Source of the DNA: an uncultured Collinsella sp.
GTDB taxonomy: Bacteria; Actinomycetota; Coriobacteriia; Coriobacteriales; Coriobacteriaceae
Assembly (NCBI GenBank): GCA_902470905.1
Contig: CABRIC010000001.1
Span: 50,880-114,879 of the forward strand
Direction of reading: 5' to 3'
Length of the DNA: 64,000 nucleotides
Shown: in pieces, positions 43,459-53,274 of the stretch
Layout of the letters: each line of letters starts with the position of its first letter
How positions within the stretch are numbered: position 1 is the first letter of the stretch
Made by a program: the position numbers and the translations under genes
The notes under the pieces: generated by a model
What the model was told of the DNA's origin: nothing
Databases searched by the model: none
What the model saw: the letters and a program-made list of their open reading frames with translations, nothing else

Positions 43459-44181
43459 TTAGGCGGTTGCGTGGCGCTCGAGGTACTCGGAGCCCACGTT
43501 CTCGCGCTCCCAGCCGCGCACGACCTTGTAGCCCACGGGGCTCAGGAAGACCTCACACAGCAGCTCGGCGACAGCGCCGGTCAGCGAGCACATAAGGACC
43601 TGCACCCAGGTCCAACCAAAGAACGTGTGGCTCACTACAATGGCAAAGACCAGGTTGTCGATAAACTGGCCAACACCCGTGGACACATAGGAGCGAAAGG
43701 CAAAGCTCGCAAAGTTATTCTTTTTGAGCATACGGCCGAGCGACTGGTTGAGCGTGGAGTTAACCACGGCAGAAACGAGCATTGCCAGCGAAGAGCCCAG
43801 CACCACGTACCAGGTGCCACCGATGGTGGCGTTAAGGGCAGTGTTGACCTCGATCATGCCCGTGTCGTAGTAGGCGCCCCACATGCCGGGCGTGAGCGAG
43901 CATGCCCAAAAGCACAGGCTCACGGCCAGGTTGACCAGCAGCGCGAGGATAGAGATTTTGATGGATGCCTTGGCGCCAAAGCGCTTGCAGATCATGTCCT
44001 GGCACAAAAACGAGACCCAGCTCACCACAAAGCCGCAATCGAGTGCCAGATACGGCAGGCTGATGAGCTCTTTGTTGGCCAGCAGGTTCATCATGATGAC
44101 ACTCACGAAAAACAGCGAAACCGTTGCCGCGGGAATGCTCCGCAACAGGACCTTGTAGTCCTCCATGACCTTCTTGATCAT
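43459..44181 (-). CDS. Queuosine precursor transporter (QPTR/YhhQ, VUT family)
   Basis: 240 aa, six or more membrane helices. Family stretches are SLFFVSVIMMNLLANKEL, GFVVSWVSFLCQDMICKRFG and STGVGQFIDNLVFAIV. It should import queuosine precursors (preQ1, queuine) for tRNA modification. AAAGGAG is seven bases before the ATG and lies within the A-rich tail of a possible preQ1 leader (44190-44238). The SDR gene follows. Confidence 0.88.
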   Translation of the reverse strand: MIKKVMEDYKVLLRSIPAATVSLFFVSVIMMNLLANKELISLPYLALDCGFVVSWVSFLCQDMICKRFGAKASIKISILALLVNLAVSLCFWACSLTPGMWGAYYDTGMIEVNTALNATIGGTWYVVLGSSLAMLVSAVVNSTLNQSLGRMLKKNNFASFAFRSYVSTGVGQFIDNLVFAIVVSHTFFGWTWVQVLMCSLTGAVAELLCEVFLSPVGYKVVRGWERENVGSEYLERHATA

Positions 44182-44189
44182 TATGTACT

Positions 44190-44238
44190 CCTTTGGTTTT
44201 AGGTTTAACGAGCAGGATATCGGACCCGAACTGCTCGG
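44190..44238 (-). ncRNA. Candidate preQ1-I-type riboswitch
   Basis: On the minus strand a 7-bp stem CGAGCAG / CTGCTCG encloses a 15-base loop beginning TTCGGGTCC, and is followed by an A-rich tail GTTAAACCTAAAACCAAAGG that contains the Shine-Dalgarno sequence. This stem-loop plus A-rich tail ending in the ribosome binding site is the layout of preQ1-I riboswitches, and the downstream gene is a queuosine-precursor transporter. The match is by eye only. Confidence 0.45.
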
Positions 44239-44337
44239 ACGTCCCGGTCTTGAGACGACGGTGGGTATGATAGCCGCTCACACGGCATCAGGCAAGCAAA
44301 CAGCGCGGCAGCCCCGCAGGGCCACCGCGCCGATGCG

Positions 44338-45951
<1,614 letters not shown>

Positions 45952-46096
45952 GCGGATCCTTTCTTGCATTGAGTGCATTACGTCGTTGTAACCGTATTAT
46001 TGTAGCCGCGAAATCCCGTTTTAGAGCGCCTATCAGGACAAATTCATCAGATGGGGCATGGGGTAGCAGTCGATGGCGGCACTCCGCAGCAGTTTG

Positions 46097-46391
46097 TCTC
46101 GATCTGTAACATCTAGACGGTTTTTGAACCTCTACCTGTTACAGATTTAGACAACCAGGTGGGCGTCCCAGAAAGATCTCGGTCTGTAACATCTAGCCAC
46201 TCAAAACGGGTCCATCTGTTACAGATTGAGATATAAGGATAGACGGTTGGCCAATGTCTCGATCTGTAACATCTAGCAGCCAAAATCTTCTCCAGTTGCT
46301 ACAGATTGAGACAACCAGGTGGGCCCGCCAGCAAAATCTCAATCTGTAACAGGTAGCCGTCCAAATCGATTCCAGATGTTACAGATTGAGA
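46097..46391. repeat. Eight-copy alternating 15-bp repeat array with 40-bp period
   Basis: Consensus TCTCRATCTGTAACA occurs forward at 46097, 46177, 46257 and 46337, and reversed at 46137, 46217, 46297 and 46377. Every start is exactly 40 bp after the last, leaving 25-bp spacers. Pairs form four 57-bp palindromes repeating every 80 bp. Spacers differ, except that 46152-46163 and 46312-46323 share CAACCAGGTGGG and three forward copies are followed by TCTAG. This fills most of the 551-bp gap between prfC and the GntR gene; no other gene is seen there. Confidence 0.95.
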
Positions 46392-46441
46392 TGAATGAAC
46401 GAGCGGACAATCCCTATTTGCCTCTTGCATAACTGTGCATA

Positions 46442-46475
46442 GTGTATATATACTGTGCTTACCGGTTATATACAC
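46442..46475. promoter_or_regulatory. GntR (YtrA-type) operator/promoter
   Basis: GTGTATATA-N16-TATATACAC (46442-46450, 46467-46475), a perfect 9-bp inverted repeat, lies 28 bp before the GntR start. YtrA-subfamily GntR proteins bind GTxTA..TAxAC palindromes, so autoregulation is likely. Confidence 0.6.
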
Positions 46476-46502
46476 GTGTAGCCCATCAGCTAAGGAGCCG
46501 CT

Positions 46503-46883
46503 GTGGACATCATCCTATCCAATTCGAGCGACAAGCCCATCTACGAGCAGATATCCTCGCAAGTCAAAGCTCAAATCCTTTCGGGCACGCTCGCTGCGGG
46601 AGCCAAACTCCCCAGCATCCGTGCACTCGCGAGCGATCTTGGCGTGAGCGTCATCACCACCAAGCGCGCCTACGCCGACCTGGAGCAGCTCGGGTTTATC
46701 TGCACCGTGCAGGGCAAGGGCTGCTTTGTCGCCGAGGGCAACCAAGAACTCTTGCGCGAAAACCAGCTCTGCCATATCGAAGAGCTACTTGCGAAAGCGG
46801 CGAGCCAAGCCGAAACCCTGGGCGTCACGCGCGACAAGCTGCACGAGATGCTCGACCTCGTAGCCCCCGAAACCATGCAGTAG
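46503..46883 (+). CDS. GntR-family (YtrA subfamily) transcriptional regulator
   Basis: 126 aa, an N-terminal winged helix (PIYEQISSQVKAQILSGTLA; LPSIRALASDLGVSVITTKRAY) and a short helical C-terminal dimerisation part, as in YtrA. The GTG start follows AAGGAG. It is the first gene of an operon with an ABC ATPase (23 bp downstream) and its permease. YtrA-type operons often respond to cell-wall-active agents; that is family knowledge. Confidence 0.93.
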   Translation: MDIILSNSSDKPIYEQISSQVKAQILSGTLAAGAKLPSIRALASDLGVSVITTKRAYADLEQLGFICTVQGKGCFVAEGNQELLRENQLCHIEELLAKAASQAETLGVTRDKLHEMLDLVAPETMQ

Positions 46884-46906
46884 CCATCTGCAAGAAAGGC
46901 TATACC

Positions 46907-47788
46907 ATGCAAAACTTGCTAGAACTCAAAGGTATCTCATGCCGTGTGAGCGACCGTTTTTCGCTGCGCGACGTCACGCTTGCCGTGGAGCCCGGCCAGA
47001 TCGTTGGCTTTGTGGGCGCAAATGGCGCTGGCAAGACGACGACGATTCGCGCCGCGCTTGGGCTTATAAAGCTCGATGCCGGCGAGGTGCACCTGTTTGG
47101 GCAGCACTGTGGCGCCGGCGCGCCCGATGAAGCGCAGCGCTGCTTGCGCACTCGTGTCGGCCTCGTGCTGGACACATGCCCCTTCCCTTCCACACTCAAG
47201 GTGACCGAAGTTGAGGCACTCGTAAGCCCGGCGTACCCCACCTGGAGCCACGACACATTCGCCAGCCTTATCGATCGGTTTGGCTTGGATCCCAAGACAA
47301 AGGTCAAGGACCTCTCCCGCGGCATGGGCATGAAACTGCAGCTTGCCTGCGCACTCAGCCACAAAGCCAAACTGCTCGTTTTGGATGAAGCCACCGCGGG
47401 CCTCGACCCCATGGCACGCGAGGAGCTGCTCGATGAGCTGCTTGCCTTTGTCGCCGACGGCCAGCACAGCGTGCTGCTCTCGAGCCACATTACGTCCGAC
47501 CTGGATCGCACCGCTGATCGCGTCATCTGCATCGATAACGGCTCGATTGTGTTTGACCTGCCACGCGAGGACATTACCGACCGCGCCGGCATCGCCCACT
47601 GCACCCAGGCACAGGCCGCCGAGCTCATGGCTTGCGTCGAAGGCACCCGCGCCGCCCGCCACGCCTACAGCGTGGACGTACTCGTGCCCAACCGTCGCGA
47701 AACGCTCGAGGCCTTCCCAGAGATTCCCTGCGATCGGGCAACCATTGATGACTACCTGCGCCTCATGCTGAAAGGGGCTTCGAAATGA
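46907..47788 (+). CDS. ABC transporter ATP-binding protein (YtrB-like)
   Basis: 293 aa. Walker A is GANGAGKTTT (about 36-45), the Q-loop region is RVGLVLDTCPFP, the signature is LSRGMGMKLQLA, Walker B is LLVLDEATAGLD and the H-loop SSHITSDLD. It energises the ABC-2 permease encoded next with a 4-bp overlap (ATGA). The ATG at 46907 follows GAAAGG; the frame is open upstream over the gntR gene, but that part is a shadow. Exports probably a lipid or peptide antibiotic. Confidence 0.93.
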   Translation: MQNLLELKGISCRVSDRFSLRDVTLAVEPGQIVGFVGANGAGKTTTIRAALGLIKLDAGEVHLFGQHCGAGAPDEAQRCLRTRVGLVLDTCPFPSTLKVTEVEALVSPAYPTWSHDTFASLIDRFGLDPKTKVKDLSRGMGMKLQLACALSHKAKLLVLDEATAGLDPMAREELLDELLAFVADGQHSVLLSSHITSDLDRTADRVICIDNGSIVFDLPREDITDRAGIAHCTQAQAAELMACVEGTRAARHAYSVDVLVPNRRETLEAFPEIPCDRATIDDYLRLMLKGASK

Positions 47789-48483
47789 AACGCGCCTTTA
47801 TGTCCGAGCTCGCCATCGTTCGCACGCTTATCCCGAGCATCGCGGGCGTCAGCCTGTTCATCTTCGTTGTGTTGACCCTCGCCAACGCGTCGGATGGCGA
47901 TTCCGGCATGAGCGCTGGCGCCTGCGCGGTCAGTGCCATGTCGCCCATCATGGTCATGAACTCGCTGGCCGGCTTCGACAATCAAAATGGCTGGGAGCGT
48001 TATCGGGCAACGCTGCCCTTCTCGCGCAAAGACATTATTTGCGCACGCTACCTGAGCGTTATTGTCTTCTCGGCTGTCATGGCGTGCGCCGCCGCGCTTC
48101 TGAGCATCGTCTCCATCCCGCTATTCAACAGCGTGGGCATCCCCTCGACGGGACAGACGGTCTTTGAGATCGCTATAGCCTCGGCAGCATCGATGCTCAT
48201 CTCCCTCATGATGGTGTTTTTGGCACAGCCGCTGTTCTTCCGATTTGGACACATGGAGGCGCTGCGCCTATCCGTCGGCCTGTTTGCCCTGCTCTGGTGC
48301 CTTGCCATTGCCACGCTGAGCTCCTCCAACCCTATCAGCAACTGGCTCATGTCAATTGCCGGAGCGAATCCCGATCCCGCCGTCCTCGGCTGCCTGTGTG
48401 CAGGTATTGCCGTACTGGCCCTCGTGCTATGCGCAATCAGTTGCACCGTCAGCACCAAGGTTTATCGAGCACGCGACCTGTAA
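47785..48483 (+). CDS. ABC-2-type permease (membrane partner)
   Basis: 232 aa with about six membrane helices, of the ABC-2 permease group (PF13346-like) that has NGWERYRATLPFSRKDIICARYL, a typical signature. It forms the membrane unit of the GntR-controlled exporter and overlaps the ATPase gene by four bases. Confidence 0.9.
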   Translation: MKRAFMSELAIVRTLIPSIAGVSLFIFVVLTLANASDGDSGMSAGACAVSAMSPIMVMNSLAGFDNQNGWERYRATLPFSRKDIICARYLSVIVFSAVMACAAALLSIVSIPLFNSVGIPSTGQTVFEIAIASAASMLISLMMVFLAQPLFFRFGHMEALRLSVGLFALLWCLAIATLSSSNPISNWLMSIAGANPDPAVLGCLCAGIAVLALVLCAISCTVSTKVYRARDL

Positions 48484-48610
48484 TCGACAGCTAAAAAAGC
48501 TTAGGTGGTACCCCGCTTATTATTTCAATGAAACAAGGCGGCATAGCGTCACCACCGCCCCTCACAGCAGGCCGTCTAGTTCTTGGCAACCAAAAAGACA
48601 CCGTCAGCAT

Positions 48611-48795
48611 ATCGAAGGTGAATACTTTTCCGAGAAGTGAACGAGTAAAAACAGTGCCCTGTAGCATCGACATTTTTAAGGACTCAATTCCTGCGGTTTT
48701 GTCTAAGAATCCTGCAGTTTTGTTCGAAAAAAGTGTGCATGTTCCAGGGGTCCAGATCTACTCGTTCACTTCGCGGAAAACCATTCACCTTCGAT
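48611..48795. repeat. 185-bp element bounded by 37-bp inverted repeats
   Basis: Arms 48611-48647 (ATCGAAGGTGAAT..GTGAACGAGTA) and 48759-48795 are inverted copies matching at 34 of 37 positions. Inside, CCTGC(G/A)GTTTTGT is directly repeated at 48690 and 48711. It holds no credible gene. It fits a small non-autonomous (MITE-like) element or a long regulatory hairpin. The remaining DNA of the 48484-48932 gap contains no gene I can support. Confidence 0.65.
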
Positions 48796-48932
48796 TCGAG
48801 CCTTAACCAAATGCCCTCTCGAACTATGGCCCCTGTCTCACCACAGCGATATCAAAGCTTCATGGCGGGACGGTATCATCGGACGAGCGCCGTAAATCTA
48901 GCGCGGTCGTTCTTTGGGGAGGCAGTTCACCC

Positions 48933-49808
48933 GTGTCGTGGGTCGCAGCAGCATTTGTGTCGGCTTTCTTTGCCGGCATCACATCTATCCTGGCCAAATG
49001 CGGCATCAAGCAGACCGACTCCGATGTCGCGACGGCCATTCGCACCTGCGTGGTGCTCGTTTTCGCCTGGGCAATGGCGGGCATTTCTGGATCCATTGGA
49101 ACCATCGGCAGCATCGAACCCAGATCTTGGCTCTTTCTCGTCCTCTCGGGACTCGCTACCGGTGCTTCGTGGATCTGTTACTTTAAGGCGTTGGGCATCG
49201 GAGACGTCAATAAGGTCGTACCGGTCGACAAGATGAGCACCGTACTCGCTGCACTGATCGCCATCGTGCTTTTTGGCGAGACGAGCAACCTTGCGGTTAA
49301 GCTCGTGGGAACCGCTGTCATCACCCTCGGCACGTTTTTAATGATCGAGAAGAAGCAGCCTGCCGGACCCGAGCAGCAGCAAGACCGGACCTGGCTCGCT
49401 TACGCCCTCGGCGCCGCCGTGTTCGCAGCGCTCACGTCCATCCTTGCCAAGGCTGGCATCGAAGGCGTCGAATCCAACCTGGCCACGGCAATCCGTACCT
49501 GTGTGGTACTGGTTATGGCATGGGCAATCGTGGCAGCTAAAGGCAAGATGGGCCAAGCCGTGCACGTAGACCGCTACGAACTCGTATTTCTCGCGGCATC
49601 GGGCATTGCGACTGGCGCATCGTGGCTGCTATGCTACTACGCCATCGCCACAGGCCAGGTGAGTGTCGTGGTGCAGATCGACAAACTATCGATTGTCGTA
49701 TCGGTACTATTTGCGCGCCTGGCATTCAACGAAAAACTCTCACGACGCAGCGCCATCGGTCTCGCCCTCATCGTCCTGGGCACCGCCGCGCTCGCAGTTT
49801 GGAAGTAG
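48933..49808 (+). CDS. EamA-family (DMT) transporter
   Basis: 291 aa, ten helices; the halves are clearly duplicated (FFAGITSILAKCGI.. DSDVATAIRTCVVLVFAW and VFAALTSILAKAGI.. ESNLATAIRTCVVLVMAW). The GTG at 48933 follows GGGGAGG at ten bases. It is monocistronic, without a LysR neighbour, unlike the EamA genes at 7497 and 41002. Substrate unknown. Confidence 0.9.
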   Translation: MSWVAAAFVSAFFAGITSILAKCGIKQTDSDVATAIRTCVVLVFAWAMAGISGSIGTIGSIEPRSWLFLVLSGLATGASWICYFKALGIGDVNKVVPVDKMSTVLAALIAIVLFGETSNLAVKLVGTAVITLGTFLMIEKKQPAGPEQQQDRTWLAYALGAAVFAALTSILAKAGIEGVESNLATAIRTCVVLVMAWAIVAAKGKMGQAVHVDRYELVFLAASGIATGASWLLCYYAIATGQVSVVVQIDKLSIVVSVLFARLAFNEKLSRRSAIGLALIVLGTAALAVWK

Positions 49809-49823
49809 CGCGGCCAGCGGCCG

Positions 49824-50615
49824 CTACATCCTCACACCTGGCCTGGGATGCCTGTACTGACCGTGGGATGCCGTGCGCTTACCGTGCGAGATGGCAAATT
49901 TGGGACAACAGTGCAGGCAACGAAGGCAGGCTGCGCACTCCGGCTTTGTCCAGACGGGAAGGCCGTCTCGCATCTCAATCGCCGCCATGGGGCAGCGCTT
50001 GGCACACAGGCCGCAGCCGATGCAGCGATCGGCATCGACAGCAAACTTGCTCGTCTGTTGCATGCGCGGCAGCCCAATTGCGTGATACGCGCACGATGCA
50101 AACAGAGGCACGCGATGGCGCATCATGTTGCCCGTGCGGCGCGCCCGCACCGCCTCGATCACGGCATCAATCTGCGCCTCGGCAGCCCTATTGATACCCT
50201 CAACCTTTTGAGGGTCAGACAGGTCGAAAACAGGCGTCCAGGTATCGGGCATCTTGACGCTCATCGCCGCATCTAACTCGAGCCCACGCTCGTGTAGCAG
50301 ATCGCGGGCGAACTTGGCCGATTGCCCAGTCGTCGAACCATATGTCGAGACATAGAACGTATAGGGGCGCTCGCCGCCCTTTGTGCCGGCAGCAACCGAT
50401 AGGTCGACAGTCTTCAAAAACTCGATCATTGGCGTCGGCAAGCCCCAGGCGTATACCGGGGCGACAAACCCCAGCCGACGGGGGCCTTCCATCACAGCAA
50501 GGTGAAGGATCTCGGCATCAAAGCGCTCAATCGACATAACTTTGTCGTCTGTCGCCGCTGCAATGCGACGCGCCACATGATCGCTGTTCCCCGTCGCGCT
50601 AAAGTACAGAATCAT
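49824..50615 (-). CDS. Flavodoxin-ferredoxin (EFR1-family) protein
   Basis: 263 aa. Residues 1-150 form a flavodoxin domain (MILYFSATGNSDHVARRI as the FMN loop; APVYAWGLPTPM; STYGSTTGQSAKFA), and residues about 195-245 a two-cluster ferredoxin (CIGCGLCAKRCP and CAACLRCLHCCPKFAI). It should carry electrons between flavin and 4Fe-4S clusters. The ATG at 50615 follows GAGGTG. It is 35 bp downstream of the chloride channel gene on the same strand. Confidence 0.9.
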   Translation of the reverse strand: MILYFSATGNSDHVARRIAAATDDKVMSIERFDAEILHLAVMEGPRRLGFVAPVYAWGLPTPMIEFLKTVDLSVAAGTKGGERPYTFYVSTYGSTTGQSAKFARDLLHERGLELDAAMSVKMPDTWTPVFDLSDPQKVEGINRAAEAQIDAVIEAVRARRTGNMMRHRVPLFASCAYHAIGLPRMQQTSKFAVDADRCIGCGLCAKRCPMAAIEMRDGLPVWTKPECAACLRCLHCCPKFAISHGKRTASHGQYRHPRPGVRM

Positions 50616-50650
50616 CTCGCACCTCTGGAATTGACTCGTGAAAAAGCGCG

Positions 50651-51955
50651 CTACTTGCGCAGCGGCTTGGGCAGTGGAACGCCGGCGGCGATGGCTGCGG
50701 CGATGATCATGCAGACGATACCCTTGAGTGGGAAGCACATGAGCAGCAGGCCCACGACCATGACCGGCTGGCGCATGACAGCGCCCATCGTCGAGGCCGT
50801 GCAGACGGCGACGCAAAAGACCGGATCGGCACCGGTAAGAATGGCAAGACCATAGCCCAGGCTTACGCCCGAGAAGATAACCGGGAAGAAGTGGCCGCCG
50901 CGCCAGCCCAGGTTGATGAGGGCGGGGGTCAGCATGGCTTTGACAAGACCGGTCGCGATAAGCACGCCGGCGGGAATGGTCAGGTAGGTTTCCATGAGCA
51001 CGTCGGCCTGGGTCTCGCCGGCAAACATGGTGTAGGGCAGGACCGTGCCGCAGATGGCGAGCGCCAGACCGGCCAGCATGGCTTTGACGACAGGACGCTC
51101 CCCTATTGCATGAGACAGCGCCTCGCTTGCGTGCTCGGAGACAAAGTACAGCCAGCCGCAAACGGTGCCGACCAACGCCAGCGGAATGAGCCAGGCAAGT
51201 TCCAGGTTGCCCACCTCGGCGGACTCGAACCTGGGCATGCCCATGCCGCCGCCCACAAGCTGGCCAAGCAGCAGGTAGGTGCCCAGACCGCCGGCAATCG
51301 CGATGCCATAGACCACGGCCTTTTGCACCTTGGGTAGCTTGATGGTGATCTCGCCGGACGTGGACTCATCGTCGGCGTCTTCGCCCTGGCCGTCGGCGCT
51401 ACCGGCAAGCGGTGCTACAAAGCCAAAGACGGGCGCGGTAAAGAGCGCCGTCAGGGCAGCCTGGGTGCCCAGCAGCGTGAGCTCCCTAAACTCGGCGCCA
51501 AAGCAACGCATACGGTCGCCGACCCAGCTGCACAGACCCGCGATAACACCGGTCAGACCGGCCTCCGGTCCAATGCTGCCGCCAAACAGCAGCGGCAGCA
51601 ACGCCGCGAGCGAAAGCTTGCCCAGGTTGTCGTACGGGTAGCGCCCGTCTTGCTTAACCTTAGCCATCACCTGGTTGAGGTCATCGGTCTTGGCGCCTGT
51701 CATCTTTTCGTACAGACCGATTAATAGGCCGCCCAGCAGGCAGACAAAAAACGGGTACGGCAAAAAGCCAAACGGGCCGCTGGCGAGCTCGGGCGAAGCG
51801 ACGCCCAGCGCGTGCGGAATCTCGGTCCACAGATAGTCGATACCGTGCTCCATCGCAAAAAAGAACAGCCAGACCGCGGCACCTGCGAACGCACCGGTCA
51901 CAGCAACGCTAACTAAAAACAGCGCGCGGTTTGTGGGTTTGGCAAGGTTATCCAT
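50651..51955 (-). CDS. ClC-family voltage-gated chloride channel/antiporter
   Basis: 434 aa, multi-helix. The ClC filter motifs appear as GGSIGPEAGLTG (consensus GxIGPEGP region) and WRGGHFFP (GGxFxP). An acidic loop (SADGQGEDADDESTSGE) lies in the middle. The gating Glu is in GPEAG. It transports chloride or fluoride, possibly with protons. GGGAGGA precedes the ATG. Confidence 0.88.
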   Translation of the reverse strand: MDNLAKPTNRALFLVSVAVTGAFAGAAVWLFFFAMEHGIDYLWTEIPHALGVASPELASGPFGFLPYPFFVCLLGGLLIGLYEKMTGAKTDDLNQVMAKVKQDGRYPYDNLGKLSLAALLPLLFGGSIGPEAGLTGVIAGLCSWVGDRMRCFGAEFRELTLLGTQAALTALFTAPVFGFVAPLAGSADGQGEDADDESTSGEITIKLPKVQKAVVYGIAIAGGLGTYLLLGQLVGGGMGMPRFESAEVGNLELAWLIPLALVGTVCGWLYFVSEHASEALSHAIGERPVVKAMLAGLALAICGTVLPYTMFAGETQADVLMETYLTIPAGVLIATGLVKAMLTPALINLGWRGGHFFPVIFSGVSLGYGLAILTGADPVFCVAVCTASTMGAVMRQPVMVVGLLLMCFPLKGIVCMIIAAAIAAGVPLPKPLRK

Positions 51956-52080
51956 CGGGTCCTCCCGCGGTCAAAGTCGACATAGTTATGTTTTATTGTA
52001 GAGCGAGCGTTGCCCGAACGAGCCAACCGTCTGCGCCGCAAACGGCACCATTGGGAGCCATAGCGGGACAGGCTCAAGAC

Positions 52081-52614
52081 TCATCCGTTGATAATCGAGA
52101 CAATCTCGCGCAAATCGTCGGCAAAGTAGATGCCGTGCTGGCGCCTCGGGCTCGAAAGCCCTTTATCAATCATGTGCCCGAGCAGCGCCTTGAGGTCGTT
52201 GTAGTAACCGTCCAGGTTATACAGGATGCACGGAGCGCTCAGGTGCCCCAATGACACCGCGGACATGACCTCGGCAATCTCCTCGAGCGTGCCCGTGCCA
52301 CCGGGAAAGGCGATGAACGCATCGCCGAGCTCAATCATCTTGGCTTTGCGCTCGGCCATATCACTCGTCACGATGAGGTCGTCAATGCCGTCGTGTTGAA
52401 ATTCGGCCTCTATAAAAAAGCTCGGCTCAACACCCGTCACGTGTCCACCTGCCTCGAGTACGCTATCGGCGAGAGCGCCCATCAGTCCCGACTTGGACCC
52501 ACCGTACACGAGCGCCTGGCCGTTGGCGCCAATCCAGTTGCCCAGCTCCTGCACCGCGGGCAGAAACGCCGGGTCATTGCCGACGCTGGCACCCAGATAC
52601 ACGGTGATATTCAT
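52081..52614 (-). CDS. LOG-family (TIGR00730) Rossmann protein
   Basis: 177 aa. The GASVG opening, VYGGSKSGLMG and the paired signature MAERKAKM..PGGTGTLEE identify the lysine decarboxylase-like LOG family, which cleaves ribose 5'-phosphate from (cytokinin) nucleotides. The role in this bacterium is unclear; nucleotide salvage is likely. Confidence 0.9.
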   Translation of the reverse strand: MNITVYLGASVGNDPAFLPAVQELGNWIGANGQALVYGGSKSGLMGALADSVLEAGGHVTGVEPSFFIEAEFQHDGIDDLIVTSDMAERKAKMIELGDAFIAFPGGTGTLEEIAEVMSAVSLGHLSAPCILYNLDGYYNDLKALLGHMIDKGLSSPRRQHGIYFADDLREIVSIING

Positions 52615-52650
52615 ATTCAGTCCCCCTCATTGTGACGCGCGGCGCCCGCT

Positions 52651-53076
52651 CTAGCGTTGGCGGCGCCGATATTCGCGCACGCGGCGCGACAGATCGGCGA
52701 GCTGGTCGCGATCGAGCTCTTCCAAATGCTCAAGATCGTCCATAAAGCGCGCCATGGTGTCCTTTTGACGCATCTTGATGAGCGTATTGCAGTAGTTCAC
52801 CGCCACGCCCGTGAGCATGGCGATGTAGAAGATGCTAATAACGCTCAAGACGACGGTAATAGCGCGGGCAACCGGTGTTTCGGCCGGAATGTCGCCAAAG
52901 CCGATGGTCGAGACCGTCTCGAAGCTAAACCAAAGTCCATCGCCAAAGGTGAGGGTCGTAGGCTCGGACAGCCAGACAGCCGTCGAGCACAGCAGGTAAA
53001 AGATAAGAAACAGACCCGTGATGCGCGCAAAGCCAGCCTGTCGCAGCACATCGGCAAGCGTCCTCCACTTGTTCAT
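52651..53076 (-). CDS. Two-helix potassium channel (KcsA-like pore)
   Basis: 141 aa: helix 1 (about 17-38), a pore loop with filter TIGFGD (in FETVSTIGFGDIPAETP), helix 2 (about 73-96), and a charged helical C-terminus rich in Arg (SRRVREYRRRQR). Forms a tetrameric K+ channel. The ATG at 53076 follows AAGGGG; the ORF is open 51 bases upstream. Confidence 0.88.
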   Translation of the reverse strand: MNKWRTLADVLRQAGFARITGLFLIFYLLCSTAVWLSEPTTLTFGDGLWFSFETVSTIGFGDIPAETPVARAITVVLSVISIFYIAMLTGVAVNYCNTLIKMRQKDTMARFMDDLEHLEELDRDQLADLSRRVREYRRRQR

Positions 53077-53130
53077 CGCGACCCCTTTTCCCAGACGCTC
53101 AATCACGTTCGCCCGGTATTGTCCCACAAC

Positions 53131-53186
53131 CGGCAGCCAGGGACGTTCCTTTTGTGCCGGCAGAAAGGGACTGTCCCCAGCTGCCG
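53131..53186. repeat. Dispersed intergenic repeat, copy C
   Basis: CGGCAGC / GCTGCCG (53131-53137 and 53180-53186) enclose GGGACGTTCCTTTTGTGCCG and GGGACTGTCCCC. Read on the other strand it shares CTGCCGGCA, AAAAGGAACGTCCCT and CTGCCG with the copies at 1438 and 38449. It lies in the promoter gap between the K+ channel and histidine kinase genes. Confidence 0.65.
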
Positions 53187-53274
53187 GGCGGGAGCGTTTA
53201 GCGGTACAGCTGCCAACTGGGCAGGCTGAGCTGGCATCCTTATGCGGTAATGTCTCGATTCGTTAGGATTGCAT

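Noticed and set aside
46097..46391. CRISPR array
   Set aside because: The 15-bp repeats alternate in orientation and are shorter than CRISPR repeats. Spacers are 25 bp, two of them partly alike, and no cas gene is in the window.
48500..48520. T-box leader (AGGTGGTACCCCGC resembles the antiterminator sequence)
   Set aside because: No specifier stem, no terminator and no aminoacyl-tRNA synthetase or amino acid gene follows; only a short string matches.
48528..48806. 92-codon open frame
   Set aside because: It runs through the inverted-repeat element, has no ribosome binding site and no recognisable protein character.
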